A stretch of 64,000 bases of DNA from Qaidamihabitans albus (GCF_016464705.1 NZ_JAEHOB010000001.1:186001-250000); one strand, 5' to 3'. Counted from the first letter of the stretch, positions 46,771 through 58,482 are shown. Made by a program: numbers and translations. The notes: generated by a model from the sequence alone, not told the origin.

Positions 46771-47385
46771 TTACTGACGACCCGCGTCGTGCATCGCCTT
46801 CTGCAGCGCTTCCAGCGCGCGGCTGGCGGTCGACTTGACCGTGCCCTTGGAGATGCCGGCCACCTCGGCGATCTCCGCCTCCGACATCCCGCCGTAGTAG
46901 CGCAGCACCAGCACCTCGCGCTGCCGGGGCGGCAGCTTGGCCAGCGCGTTGACCACCGACTGGTGCTCGGTGGACAGCATCGCCAGGCTCTCCGCGGAGC
47001 GGGCGTTGACCGCGTGCGGCGGCACGTACTCGCGCGCCGTTTTACGCCTGCGCAGCACGCTGCGGGACCCGTTCACGACGGCCGTGCGGAGGTAGCCGAC
47101 GGCGGCCGCGGCATCGCGCAACTTTCCCCAGTTGCGGTGCAGGCCGGTGAACGCCTCCTGCACGACGTCCTCGGCGGTGGCCGGTTCGTCGACGAGGAGG
47201 ATGGCGAGGCGGACGAGCCGCATCCGGTGCGTGCGGTACAGATCCTCGAGCGTCAGCGGCCCGGCGGGCTGGGCGGGCGGCATCGGCGCGTCGATCGTCC
47301 GCAGGTGACCGAGCGTCTGCTCGACGCTGCTCTCCGCACTGCCCCGGGTAGCGCGCTCGCGCATGGGCTCCGCGCTGCCGTGCAT
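46771..47385 (-). CDS. ECF-type RNA polymerase sigma factor (SigE family)
   Basis: 204 residues. Region 2 (LEDLYRTHRMRLVRLAILLVDEPATAEDVVQEAF, about 45-80) and region 4 (LPPRQREVLVLRYYGGMSEAEIAEVAGISKGTVKSTASRALEAL), separated by a linker. Matches the SigE-like ECF group. An N-terminal 40-residue basic extension precedes region 2. No anti-sigma factor adjacent. Target genes unknown. It lies 59 bp upstream of nagA. Confidence 0.9.
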   Translation of the reverse strand: MHGSAEPMRERATRGSAESSVEQTLGHLRTIDAPMPPAQPAGPLTLEDLYRTHRMRLVRLAILLVDEPATAEDVVQEAFTGLHRNWGKLRDAAAAVGYLRTAVVNGSRSVLRRRKTAREYVPPHAVNARSAESLAMLSTEHQSVVNALAKLPPRQREVLVLRYYGGMSEAEIAEVAGISKGTVKSTASRALEALQKAMHDAGRQ

Positions 47386-47552
47386 GGAAACCTGCCCATC
47401 CCCTCGACGGTGTCCCTACGAGCCCCCTCCCCGTCAGGACTCACGCGCACACAGCGTATCGGGTCGGCGCGGCATTACCCAGCGATCTCACGTGACCATT
47501 GGGTACCGATACCGTGCGCATGAGGACAGAGCGGTCGACCCCGGGAGGATCA

Positions 47553-47837
47553 GTGGCCTGGTTCGTGGTGGAGATCCGGTACGTGCCGGAGAAGTTCGCC
47601 GAGGTGCGGCCCCGGCACAGGGACTACCTGCTGTCGCTGGCGGAGCGGGGCATCGTGGCGATCGCCGGCCCGCTGGAGAACGACACCGGCGGGATGGCGC
47701 TGTACCAGGCCGAGAGCAGGGAGGCGTTGCAGGAGATCATCGACACCGACCCGTACCACCTCGAAGGCGCGGTCGCCGAACGCACCGTGCGCGAGTTCAA
47801 GCCGGTGATCGGAGCGTGGCTGCCCGCGCCCTCGTGA
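47553..47837 (+). CDS. YciI-like protein
   Basis: 94 residues. GTG 47553 preceded by GGGAGG fixes the start. YCII domain: FVVEIRYVPEKFAEVRPRHRDYLLSLAERGIVAIAGPL, catalytic-pair His/Asp-like (RPRHRDY). Small dimeric ferredoxin-like fold; biochemical role unsettled. The stop TGA and last Ser codon come from repeat copy 5 (47831-47876). Confidence 0.85.
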   Translation: MAWFVVEIRYVPEKFAEVRPRHRDYLLSLAERGIVAIAGPLENDTGGMALYQAESREALQEIIDTDPYHLEGAVAERTVREFKPVIGAWLPAPS

Positions 47838-47876
47838 GTGGCTACCCGAGTTAGAACTCGGGTAGCCACTCACGAG
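47831..47876. repeat. Dispersed 3'-end palindrome, copy 5 (perfect)
   Basis: 22-bp perfect arms (CTCGTGAGTGGCTACCCGAGTT) around AG. Between convergent yciI-like gene, whose TGA stop (47835-47837) is in the left arm, and the alcohol dehydrogenase, whose TGA (47877-47879 on the minus strand) abuts the right end. Confidence 0.95.
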
Positions 47877-48989
47877 TCATTCGGCGTGCACCATGACGCC
47901 GCGGATGTTCTTGCCATCCCGCAGGTCCTGGTAGCCCTCGTTGACCTGTTCGAGCGTGTACTTCGTGGTCACCAGCTCGTCGAGCTTGAGCTGGCCCGCG
48001 TCGTACAGGCGCAGCATCTTGACGATGTCGTACTGCGGGTTCGCCGAGCCGAACAGCGTGCCTTTGATCGTCTTCTCGAACAGGGTGAGCACGCCGCCGG
48101 AGACGTGCACGGTCAGCTTCTCCGGGTTGGCCAGCCCGGTCACGATCACCGTGCCGCCCTTGCCGACCACGTCGAATGCCGCCGAGACGACCGCCTCGTC
48201 GACCGTGCCGACCGTGATCAGCGCCTGGTCGGCCAGCTGGCCCCAGGTGAGCTCCGCGACCTTCTCGGCGGCCTCCTCCGCCGTGGCGAACGCGTGCGTG
48301 GCGCCGAGCTTCAGCGCCGTCTCGCGCTTGAACTCCACCGGATCCACGGCTATCACGTTCTTCGCGCCCGCGTGCGCCGCGCCCTGCACCGAGTTGATGC
48401 CGATGCCGCCGATGCCGTAGACCACCGTCGTGTCGCCCGCGCGGACCCCGCCCGCGTAGTTCGCCGTCGCCCACCCGGTCGGCACGCCGCAGCCGACCAG
48501 CACGGCCGTCTCCAGCGGCAGCCAGTCGTCGACCTTGACGACCGAGTGCTGGGAGATGGTGGCTCGTTCGGAGAAGGTGCCGAGCATGCACATCGCACCG
48601 AAGTCGGTGCCGCCGGAGTGGAAGCGGAACGTGCCGTCGGGCAGGTGACCGTCGAGGATCGTCGCACCCATGTCACACAGGTTCGACCGGCCGGTCGCGC
48701 AGTAACGGCACGTTCCGCAGTTCGGGATGAAGCTGCACACGACGTGGTCGCCGGGCTTGACCTTGGTGACGCCGGGACCGACGTCCTCGATGACGCCCGC
48801 GCCCTCGTGGCCACCGACGATCGGGAACCGTGGTGCCAGGTCGCCGTCGATCAGGTGCAGATCGGAATGGCACAGCCCGGCCGCCGTGTACTTGATGAGG
48901 ACCTCGCCGGGACCGGGACCGTCCAGGTCGAGCTCCATGATCTCGAACGGTTTGCCCGCGTCGTACAGTACCGCCGCCTTCGTCTTCAC
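47877..48989 (-). CDS. NDMA-dependent (or related) zinc alcohol dehydrogenase
   Basis: 370 residues, class III-like MDR fold. Zinc ligands: Cys in GLCHSDLH, His in GGHEGAG, and structural-zinc Cys cluster CGTCRYCATGRSNLC. Nucleotide-binding VVYGIGGIGINSVQGA. The N-terminus MKTKAAVLYDAGKPFEIMEL and internal motifs match actinobacterial NDMA-dependent alcohol dehydrogenases. It oxidises primary alcohols. An AcoR-like regulator lies 133 bp upstream. Confidence 0.9.
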   Translation of the reverse strand: MKTKAAVLYDAGKPFEIMELDLDGPGPGEVLIKYTAAGLCHSDLHLIDGDLAPRFPIVGGHEGAGVIEDVGPGVTKVKPGDHVVCSFIPNCGTCRYCATGRSNLCDMGATILDGHLPDGTFRFHSGGTDFGAMCMLGTFSERATISQHSVVKVDDWLPLETAVLVGCGVPTGWATANYAGGVRAGDTTVVYGIGGIGINSVQGAAHAGAKNVIAVDPVEFKRETALKLGATHAFATAEEAAEKVAELTWGQLADQALITVGTVDEAVVSAAFDVVGKGGTVIVTGLANPEKLTVHVSGGVLTLFEKTIKGTLFGSANPQYDIVKMLRLYDAGQLKLDELVTTKYTLEQVNEGYQDLRDGKNIRGVMVHAE

Positions 48990-49122
48990 AGCCTGGGCTC
49001 CTCACATGCGCCGTTGCAGTGTTGCCGTGTCGATTGTGGACGGGCTCCCGGCGCGTCAACTGTGCAAATCCCGGACACCTCGGCTGTGCTCGAGAAACGC
49101 AAACAGCTCCTCGGCTGCGGTG

Positions 49123-50781
49123 CTACGAGCTGATGCGCAACGCCCGCATCCGGTTGTAGAGGGTCGAGCGGCTGATCCCGAGCCGTTTCGCGGCGTGCAC
49201 CTTGTTGCCGCTCGCGGCGGCGAGCGCCTTGGTGATCGCGTCGTGCTCGGCCTGCTCCCAGCCGGTCAGCCGGTGCGCAGCGGCGCTGACCTGGCAGCTC
49301 GGCGCCACGTCCCGTGCCGTGATGTCCCCGGCCGAGCGGTGCTCGGTGGCGGCCCGCAGCACGGTCGCCAGCTCCCGCAGGTTGCCCGGCCACGGCTGCG
49401 CGGCCAGTAGTTCGAGTGCTCCCGCCGTCAGCCGCAGCGAGCTGTCCGGCCACAGCGCGCCGAGCAGTGTGCGGGCCAGAGCGGGGATGTCGGCCCGCCG
49501 CTCGCGCAGCGGCGGCAGCTCGACACGGCGGTGCATGCGGGTGGCGAGCGCGGCGTGCTCGCCGCTCAGCTCGGCGGAGGGCCCGCTGGTCAGCGCTATC
49601 CATGCGGACGTCTCGTCGAGCAGCCGGGCAACGCCCGCGGCGAGCACCGGCGGCAGCAGGTGCACGGCCTCGACGACGACGAGGCCCTGGTGTTCCGTGG
49701 CGAGTCGCTCCAGCCGGGCCGCCCAGGCGCCCTCGCCGAGTGCGGGCACGTCGGCGGCGTCCAGCCTGGCCGCCGGTTCCCGCCCGGCGAGCTCCGCGGT
49801 GGCCGTCGAGCGGCCGGTACCCGGCTCACCCGCGACGAGCACCCGGCGACGGGCCTGCATGCTCCGTTGCAGCCGGTCCTGCGCCTCGGCGGGCAGCACC
49901 CCACCGGCGCCGCGCCGCCCCGTCCGCCGCGCGGCCGACGGGTAGGCCGGGCGCACCGGTGCCAGCTCGAACAGCGTGCCCGCGTTCACCGACACCGCCT
50001 CGACCCGCACCTCCACCTCGGTGCCGGAGGTCAGGCGCAGCCTGCGCACGCCCCGGCGGGTCCGGCTCACCTCGCGCAGCAGCGGGTGGTCAGCGGCGTC
50101 GACCAGGTCGACCGCGGCCGTGTTGGCCAGCACGACGTCCTCACCCAGCGCCAGCACGGCCGACGAGCGGTGCTGCGCCGACTGGAACGCCGCGAGCAGC
50201 CGCTGCTCGGCCAGCTTCGATCCGTCGAGCAGTCGCCGCTCGATGTCGGCGACCGCGTGCACCAGGAACGGCGCGAGCAGCGGGTTGGTGTCCTCCACGA
50301 GACCGGTGATGTCCAGGACGCCTTCGAGGCGCTTCGTCGCCGGGTGGACGATGGGGTGCCCGTAGCAGGTGAACCGCTTCAGCGACTCCAGGTAGTGCTC
50401 CTCGCCGTGCACGGCCACGCCGTGTCCTACCTCGTACGGTGTGGCCAGCGAGTTCGTACCGCTGGTCTCCTCGGTGAACTGGCAGCCGGGCACGGCGTGG
50501 ATGCTGTCGAGGACCCGCTCCACGGACCGGGTGCCGAACCGGCGAGCTACGATCCGGCACTCGCGGTCGGCGAGCATCACGCACAGGCCGGTGTCGGCGA
50601 GGTGCCGGGCCATCTCGTCGAGCACCGGGGTCGCCGCGCCGAGCAGCCTGCTCCGCCGGTCGATGTCCCTGACGGTCAGGCGGTCGGTCGGGCTGCCCGG
50701 CCTGAGACCGCTGAGCTCCGATCGCCGCCACGACTCCGCGATCTCGGGCCGCAGCTGTCGTTGCTCATCGAGAAGGTCCAC
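49123..50781 (-). CDS. AcoR-like GAF/AAA/Fis regulator with degenerate AAA domain
   Basis: 552 residues from GTG 50781 (GGGGAG 7 bp upstream). N-terminal GAF-type sensor (ARHLADTGLCVMLADRECRIVARRFGT, TEETSGTNSLATPYEVG), PAS-like middle, an AAA segment with GEPGTGRST (Arg instead of Walker Lys), no GAFTGA loop, and a C-terminal Fis helix-turn-helix (LAAASGNKVHAAKRLGISRSTLYNRMRAL). Without GAFTGA it should not need sigma-54, in line with the loss of rpoN in most actinobacteria. Probably activates the alcohol dehydrogenase. Confidence 0.88.
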   Translation of the reverse strand: MDLLDEQRQLRPEIAESWRRSELSGLRPGSPTDRLTVRDIDRRSRLLGAATPVLDEMARHLADTGLCVMLADRECRIVARRFGTRSVERVLDSIHAVPGCQFTEETSGTNSLATPYEVGHGVAVHGEEHYLESLKRFTCYGHPIVHPATKRLEGVLDITGLVEDTNPLLAPFLVHAVADIERRLLDGSKLAEQRLLAAFQSAQHRSSAVLALGEDVVLANTAAVDLVDAADHPLLREVSRTRRGVRRLRLTSGTEVEVRVEAVSVNAGTLFELAPVRPAYPSAARRTGRRGAGGVLPAEAQDRLQRSMQARRRVLVAGEPGTGRSTATAELAGREPAARLDAADVPALGEGAWAARLERLATEHQGLVVVEAVHLLPPVLAAGVARLLDETSAWIALTSGPSAELSGEHAALATRMHRRVELPPLRERRADIPALARTLLGALWPDSSLRLTAGALELLAAQPWPGNLRELATVLRAATEHRSAGDITARDVAPSCQVSAAAHRLTGWEQAEHDAITKALAAASGNKVHAAKRLGISRSTLYNRMRALRISS

Positions 50782-50854
50782 GGCGCACTCCCCGTCGAGT
50801 GGGTTCTCGCCATCATGGCAGGTGAACACCGTTCGATGCACCCCCGCGCATACC

Positions 50855-50902
50855 ACTCGTGAGTGCGTACACGAGTTAGAACTCGCGTAGCCACTCACGA
50901 GT
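50855..50902. repeat. Dispersed 3'-end palindrome, copy 6
   Basis: 23-bp arms with three mismatches around AG (ACTCGTGAGTG ends). It lies 24 bp past the SDR stop (50926) and upstream of the AcoR-like gene start. Confidence 0.9.
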
Positions 50903-50925
50903 CAGCTCAGCCGGCCGACGTCTCC

Positions 50926-51822
50926 TCAGCTCTGATTCGCCGCGCGACCGCCGTGGCCGGTGATCGACGACTCCCTGGCGCCGCGCGCGGCGATGTCCTC
51001 CAGCGCGGCCCGGTCGGCCGCGGGCACGCGGGTCCGCGAGCCGAGTTCGATCATCGGCGGCAGGAACGTGCGGATCAACTTCAGCCCGCCGACCCAGCGC
51101 GGCGCGTGGATGGTGCGGGCGCGGCGCCTGATGCCGGTCTCGATGCAGCCGAGTGCGACGTCGAGCGGGTAGGTCTTGCCGATCAGGCCAGGCATCCCGG
51201 TACGGAGCTTGCCGAACACCGGGTGCGCGTCGGCGCTGTCGACAAGGTCGGTCCTGATCCAGGTGGGGTGCGCGACGCCGACCCGCACGCCGAGGTGGGC
51301 GACCTCCGCGCGCAGGCTGTTGCAGAAGGCCTCGACGCCGGCTTTCGCGGCGGCGTAGTTCGCCATCCCGGGGGCGTGCGCGATCGCCGCGAGCGAGGAG
51401 ATCGCGAGCAGGTAGCCCCCGCGCTCGATGACGTGTGGCATGGCGACGCGGAACGTGCGCCAGACGCCGAGGAGGTCGACCTCGATCACCTTCTCGAATG
51501 CGGCGGGGTCGACCGAGCGGACGAAGCCGGTGGACGCTATGCCGGCGTTGGCGACCACGATGTCGATCCCGCCGAAGTGCTCGACGATCCCGGCGGTGGC
51601 CCGCTCGAGCTGCTCCCAGCTGGTGACGTCGGCCTCCCACGACCTGGCGGCAGGTCCGATGCGCTCGGCCACCTTCTTCTGCTCGCCGGGTTCCAGGCCC
51701 ACCAGGGCCACTTTCGCGCCGTCGGCGGCCAGCCGCTTGGCCAGCCCCGCGCCGATGCCGCGGGCCGCGCCGGTGATGAGCACGACCTTGCCCTTGATCT
51801 TCTGCCCGGTCAGGAACGCCAT
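50926..51822 (-). CDS. Short-chain dehydrogenase/reductase
   Basis: 298 residues from ATG 51822, with GGAGG 6 bp upstream (an earlier ATG at 51834 reads through it). Cofactor motif TGAARGIGAGLA, NAG, catalytic YAAAK. C-terminal GGLKLIRTFLPPMIELGSRTRVPAADRAALEDIA extends past the usual end as in CFTR-like membrane-associated SDRs. Divergent from the luciferase-like oxidoreductase, sharing twin operators (51867-51893). Confidence 0.92.
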   Translation of the reverse strand: MAFLTGQKIKGKVVLITGAARGIGAGLAKRLAADGAKVALVGLEPGEQKKVAERIGPAARSWEADVTSWEQLERATAGIVEHFGGIDIVVANAGIASTGFVRSVDPAAFEKVIEVDLLGVWRTFRVAMPHVIERGGYLLAISSLAAIAHAPGMANYAAAKAGVEAFCNSLRAEVAHLGVRVGVAHPTWIRTDLVDSADAHPVFGKLRTGMPGLIGKTYPLDVALGCIETGIRRRARTIHAPRWVGGLKLIRTFLPPMIELGSRTRVPAADRAALEDIAARGARESSITGHGGRAANQS

Positions 51823-51866
51823 GGGTGCCTCCATCGGTATGCCTTGACCGGCACCGTACCTCAACT

Positions 51867-51893
51867 TACTCCCAGTAGGCTACTCGCAAGTAG
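51867..51893. promoter_or_regulatory. Twin inverted repeats between divergent SDR and LLM genes
   Basis: TACT-CCC-AGTA (51867-51877) and CTACT-CGCA-AGTAG (51880-51893) lie side by side. Size and TACT/AGTA ends suggest a TetR-type operator for both genes; no regulator is encoded here. Confidence 0.55.
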
Positions 51894-51934
51894 GCTTCGG
51901 AATTCCGGGCCGCCGTCGAGCTGTTGGCACTGAT

Positions 51935-52765
51935 ATGACGATGAACCTGGGCAAGATCGGAATCTGGCGGTGGGCCAGCGGACTGAACCCCGCGCTGGCC
52001 GCCGAGGTGGAGCGGCTGGGCTACGGCGCGATCTGGATCGGCGGCTCGCCACCGGCCGACCTCGAGCTGGCGGAACGGCTGCTCGGCGCCACGAGCACGC
52101 TGACCGTCGCCACCGGGATCGTGAACATGTGGAACGCCGACGCGGCGACGGTCGCGGAGTCCTACCACCGCATCGCCGAAAAGCACCCCGGCCGGTTCCT
52201 GCTCGGCGTGGGGGTCGGGCACCCGGAGGCCACGCAGGAGTACCAGAAGCCCTACGACAAGATCGTCTCCTACCTGGACGAGCTCGACGAGGCGGGCGTG
52301 CCGGTCGAGGGCCGTGCCCTCGCCGCCCTCGGGCCGAGGGTGCTGAAACTGGCCAGGGAGCGCACGGCAGGCGCGCACCCGTACCTCACGACGCCGGAGC
52401 ACACCCGGCAGGCCCGCGGGATCCTCGGCACCGCGGCACTGCTCGCGCCGGAGCAGAAGGTCGTGCTGGAGACCGACCCGGAGCGGGCGCGCGAGATCGG
52501 CAGGCCGCCGGTGCGCAACCCTTACCTCGGACTGGTGAACTACCGGAAGAACCTGCTGCGGCTCGGCTGGACCGAGGCCGACATCGACAACGGCGGCAGC
52601 GACCGGCTGATCGACGCGCTGGCGATCCACGGGGACGCGGCGACGGTCGCCCGCGGGGTCCGCGCACATCTCGACGCCGGCGCCGACCACGTCTGCATCC
52701 ATGTGCTGACCGAGGACAACGAGCCGCTCCCGGTGTACCAGGCCCTCGCCGACGCTCTGTTCTGA
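51935..52765 (+). CDS. LLM-class F420-dependent oxidoreductase
   Basis: 276 residues, luciferase-like TIM barrel. GKIGIWRW, LGYGAIWIGG, GIVNMWNADAATVAESYHRI, FLLGVGVGHPE and C-terminal AGADHVCIHVL match the TIGR03620-like group. F420 use is by family. Substrate unknown. Begins 113 bp from the SDR start. Confidence 0.9.
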   Translation: MTMNLGKIGIWRWASGLNPALAAEVERLGYGAIWIGGSPPADLELAERLLGATSTLTVATGIVNMWNADAATVAESYHRIAEKHPGRFLLGVGVGHPEATQEYQKPYDKIVSYLDELDEAGVPVEGRALAALGPRVLKLARERTAGAHPYLTTPEHTRQARGILGTAALLAPEQKVVLETDPERAREIGRPPVRNPYLGLVNYRKNLLRLGWTEADIDNGGSDRLIDALAIHGDAATVARGVRAHLDAGADHVCIHVLTEDNEPLPVYQALADALF

Positions 52766-52824
52766 GCGGGGCGCCGGGCTCGTAGGATCGAGTTGGAAGC
52801 GACTGTCAGCCGAGGAGGACAACG

Positions 52825-53853
<1,029 letters not shown>

Positions 53854-53860
53854 CCCTCGT

Positions 53861-53904
53861 CGCCCCGATGTGGCGTCCGGTGGGCCGGATGCCACATCGG
53901 GGCG
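53861..53904. terminator. Hairpin after fba, CCCCGATGTGGC family
   Basis: Arms CGCCCCGATGTGGC/GCCACATCGGGGCG (14 bp, perfect) extend through six further base pairs with one mismatch to a TGGG loop. Begins 8 bp after the fba stop. Shares CCCCRATGYGGC with the hairpin at 20077. Confidence 0.8.
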
Positions 53905-53934
53905 GCCGAGTGGAGTGAGGCAAGCTGTTCACTC

Positions 53935-54021
53935 ATGATGCCGAAACGTCTCGTTGCCGCCGTCCTCGTCGCCGCACTGGTGCTGGCGGGCGGGGGCATG
54001 GTGGTGACCCTCTTCTTCTGA
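53935..54021 (+). CDS. 28-residue single-helix membrane peptide
   Basis: Translates MMPKRLVAAVLVAALVLAGG then GMVVTLFF, stop TGA. Lys/Arg start then a hydrophobic helix is a membrane microprotein layout or a signal-peptide-like remnant. The possible ribosome site (GAGG) is 14 bp before the first ATG, or 17 bp before the second, so expression is uncertain. Not in a larger frame. Confidence 0.4.
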   Translation: MMPKRLVAAVLVAALVLAGGGMVVTLFF

Positions 54022-54049
54022 TCGCCGGGCCTGCACCACAATGGCGGCC

Positions 54050-54466
54050 ATGACGCACGCCAACCTGCTCGGCCCGGATCCCACGAAGCTGCCCGAACGC
54101 CCGGAGGCGGAGGCGGCGATGGACTCCGGCACCGATCCCGCCGAGGTCGCCGCCGAACACCCAGACTTCAGCGAGGCGTGGGCGGCGCTGGCCGAGCGGT
54201 CCCTGGCCGCGGACGAGTTCGTCGCGGCCTACGCCTTCGCGCGCACCGGCTACCACCGAGGGCTCGACCAGCTGCGCCGTGCGGGGTGGAAGGGTTTCGG
54301 CCCGGTGCCCTGGGAACACCGGCCCAACCAGGGCTTCCTGCGTTCCGTCGCGGCGTTGGCGAAGGCGGCAGGCCGGATCGGTGAGACCGACGAGTACGAG
54401 CGCTGCCGGCAGCTGCTCGACGACTCCGATCCGGCCGCCGCGCAGGCGGCCGGCCTGGCCGACTGA
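54050..54466 (+). CDS. DUF3151 conserved protein
   Basis: 138 residues from ATG 54050 (ATG 54041 possible). Helical; GWKGFGPVPWEHRPNQGFLRSVAALAKAAGRIGE is the DUF3151 core. Found beside fba in actinobacteria, including Rv0360c. Function unknown. Confidence 0.88.
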   Translation: MTHANLLGPDPTKLPERPEAEAAMDSGTDPAEVAAEHPDFSEAWAALAERSLAADEFVAAYAFARTGYHRGLDQLRRAGWKGFGPVPWEHRPNQGFLRSVAALAKAAGRIGETDEYERCRQLLDDSDPAAAQAAGLAD

Positions 54467-54484
54467 GAACGAGCCGGGTGGGCT

Positions 54485-55123
54485 TCAGCAGCGGTCGAGC
54501 ATGGCCGTCAGCGCGGCCTTCTCGGCGCCGCTCGTGGTCAGCCGGTACTCGTGCTTCACCGCGATCCACATGCTCGCGTAGGTGCACCAGTAGCCGGTCT
54601 CCGAGGGCTTCCATGCCTCCGGCCCGTCGTCGCCCTTCTCCTGGTTGACGTTGTCGGTGACGGCGATGAGCTGCGGGCCGTCGAGGTCGTTGGCGAACGC
54701 CTCCCGTTCGGTGGTGGTCCAGTCCGCCGCGCCGGTCCGCCATGCCTCCGCGAGCGGCACGACGTGGTCGATGTCCACGTCCGAGGGCTGCGTCCACGTG
54801 GCCCCGTCGTACGGGCTGCGCCAGCTACCGGACGTCGGGTAGCAGTCGCCGCCCGTCTCCACCCTGGTGCCGTCACGCTTCAGCACCGCCTCCCGGGTGT
54901 TGCAGTTGTCGCCCTGGCTGCTCCAGTGCGGGAAGCGGTCGCGGTCGTAGCCTGCCATCGAACCGTCGGCCGCGACCGTCAGCGCGGCGAGCTGGTTGCG
55001 TGCGGTGGCCTCGTCGGGAATGCCGGGCGGCTCGGCGGTCGCGACGCCGGCCGAGCCGGCCGTAAGAACGCCGATGGCGCCCAGCGCGATCAGTGAGTTA
55101 CGGAGAGTGCGGATGGTCGGCAC
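54485..55123 (-). CDS. Secreted HNH-type (DUF1524/GmrSD-like) nuclease
   Basis: 212 residues from GTG 55123 (AGAGAGG upstream). Sec signal peptide SLIALGAIGVLTAGSAGVATAEP. Nuclease core DVDIDHVVPLAEAW with His-based metal site and NVNQEKGDDGP. Four Cys residues (CNTREAVL, GDCYPTSG, YWCTYASM, LDRC) could form two disulfides, fitting an exported enzyme. May degrade environmental DNA. Confidence 0.88.
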   Translation of the reverse strand: MPTIRTLRNSLIALGAIGVLTAGSAGVATAEPPGIPDEATARNQLAALTVAADGSMAGYDRDRFPHWSSQGDNCNTREAVLKRDGTRVETGGDCYPTSGSWRSPYDGATWTQPSDVDIDHVVPLAEAWRTGAADWTTTEREAFANDLDGPQLIAVTDNVNQEKGDDGPEAWKPSETGYWCTYASMWIAVKHEYRLTTSGAEKAALTAMLDRC

Positions 55124-55221
55124 GGCGTCGCCTCTCTGCGCAGGGTGTTGGGGACTTTCCGACTCTGACTCACCAAGGTGACCGAGGCAACACTGTCGGG
55201 TTAACGTGGCGCGGAGCGTGT

Positions 55222-57240
<2,019 letters not shown>

Positions 57241-57278
57241 CGTGTTCGCGGTCGGCGAATTGACCCGAAGCGCGCGAG

Positions 57279-58223
57279 CTACCGCGCTACCCGCGAACGC
57301 GGCGCAGTAGAGGCGCTGCAGCCGTAGCCGCGCACGGCGTCGCCGAGCAGCGTCAGCGCGGCGGCGACCGGGGGCGCATCCCGGGCGCCGCGCCGGGTGC
57401 AGGTGAGGAACTTGCGCGACGGCGCGGTGCCGCCGAGGCGCACCCGGCGGACGTCGAGGTCAGGGAACAGCTGGGACAGCCGGGGGAACAGTGCGACGCC
57501 GAGCCCGAGATGCACCAGGTTCGCCACGAGGCTCGCGTCGGCGGCCTCGTGCGCGATGGTGGGGCTGAATCCCGCCGCGGAGCACGCCGCCAGTACGTGC
57601 TGCCGGGCCGGGTCCGCGGCCACACCGATGATCCACGGCTCGTCCGCCGCCTCGTCCAGCTCGACGTGCCGCCGCCCGGCCAGCCGGTGCCCGGCGGGGA
57701 CCAGGAGGTCGAACGGGTCGTCGAGCAGCGGCCGCTGGTCGAAGCGCGGGTCGCTGGTCGCCGGGTTGCCGGGCACCGCCTCGAGCACGGCCAGGTCGGT
57801 GTCGCCGTCGAAGAGCAGGTCGAAGCAGGTCGCCGTGTCGGCCTCCCGTACGTGCACGGACAGCTTCGGGTGGCGGGCGGTCAGCGTCGCGGCGACCGGC
57901 CCGAGGAACCGGCACATCGCGGTCGGAAAGCCAGCCATGCGCAGGTTCCCCGCGGGCTCGTCGCCGCCCGCGTGCAACTCCGCCTCGGCCTGCTGCCAGC
58001 GGGTCTCGATCGCCTCGGCGTGGGCCAGCAGGTTGCGGGCGGCGGCGGTCAGCCGGACGTTGCGACCGTTCGGTTCGAGCAGTGGCACGCCGAGCTCCCT
58101 GCCGAGCTGGCGGACCTGCTGGGAGGCCGCGGACGGGGTCAGGTGCAACGCACGGGCGGCGGCGGTCACCGTGCCGTAGTAGGCAACCGCTCGCAGCACG
58201 CTCAGCCGGCGCAGGTCGATCAT
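57279..58223 (-). CDS. LysR-family transcriptional regulator
   Basis: 314 residues. HTH at 5-65 (RRLSVLRAVAYYGTVTAAARALHLTPSAASQQVRQLGRELG). Effector domain with type 2 periplasmic fold and positions like LSVHVREADTATCFDLLFDGDTDLAVLEAVPG. Divergent from a small zinc-ribbon gene, separated by 73 bp. Targets unknown. Confidence 0.92.
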   Translation of the reverse strand: MIDLRRLSVLRAVAYYGTVTAAARALHLTPSAASQQVRQLGRELGVPLLEPNGRNVRLTAAARNLLAHAEAIETRWQQAEAELHAGGDEPAGNLRMAGFPTAMCRFLGPVAATLTARHPKLSVHVREADTATCFDLLFDGDTDLAVLEAVPGNPATSDPRFDQRPLLDDPFDLLVPAGHRLAGRRHVELDEAADEPWIIGVAADPARQHVLAACSAAGFSPTIAHEAADASLVANLVHLGLGVALFPRLSQLFPDLDVRRVRLGGTAPSRKFLTCTRRGARDAPPVAAALTLLGDAVRGYGCSASTAPRSRVAR

Positions 58224-58296
58224 GTAGGCGATTCTTCACGTTTCCGTGCATTTATCCAACCTGGACCTGCACACTCAGCGCGCCCATGCTGGAGGC

Positions 58297-58482
58297 ATGA
58301 GTAACTGTCCGTACTGTGGTTGGCCCGATACGCGGCCGTTCGCCGTGCTCTCGCGGCACCGGACGCCCGAGGGTGAGACCGTCTGGACGCGCTGCGCCTG
58401 CGGGTCGCTCCAGATGCGGCTGGTCGGCGCGGGCGGTGTCCGGATTGCGACGCGCAGCCGGCCGGGTCGCCACCCCTCGTGA
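58297..58482 (+). CDS. Small zinc-ribbon protein
   Basis: 61 residues from ATG 58297 (GGAGG directly upstream). Two zinc knuckles CPYC and CACG separated by about 30 residues (CPYCGWPDTRPFAVLSRHR and WTRCACGSLQMRL). Similar small ribbons are common in this family of bacteria. The last Ser codon and TGA stop are from repeat copy 7. Confidence 0.75.
   Translation: MSNCPYCGWPDTRPFAVLSRHRTPEGETVWTRCACGSLQMRLVGAGGVRIATRSRPGRHPS

Noticed and set aside
49123-50898. Reading the AcoR-like protein from inside the palindrome (50898)
   Set aside because: The start would sit in the repeat with no ribosome site; GTG 50781 has GGGGAG at proper distance and starts at the conserved region.
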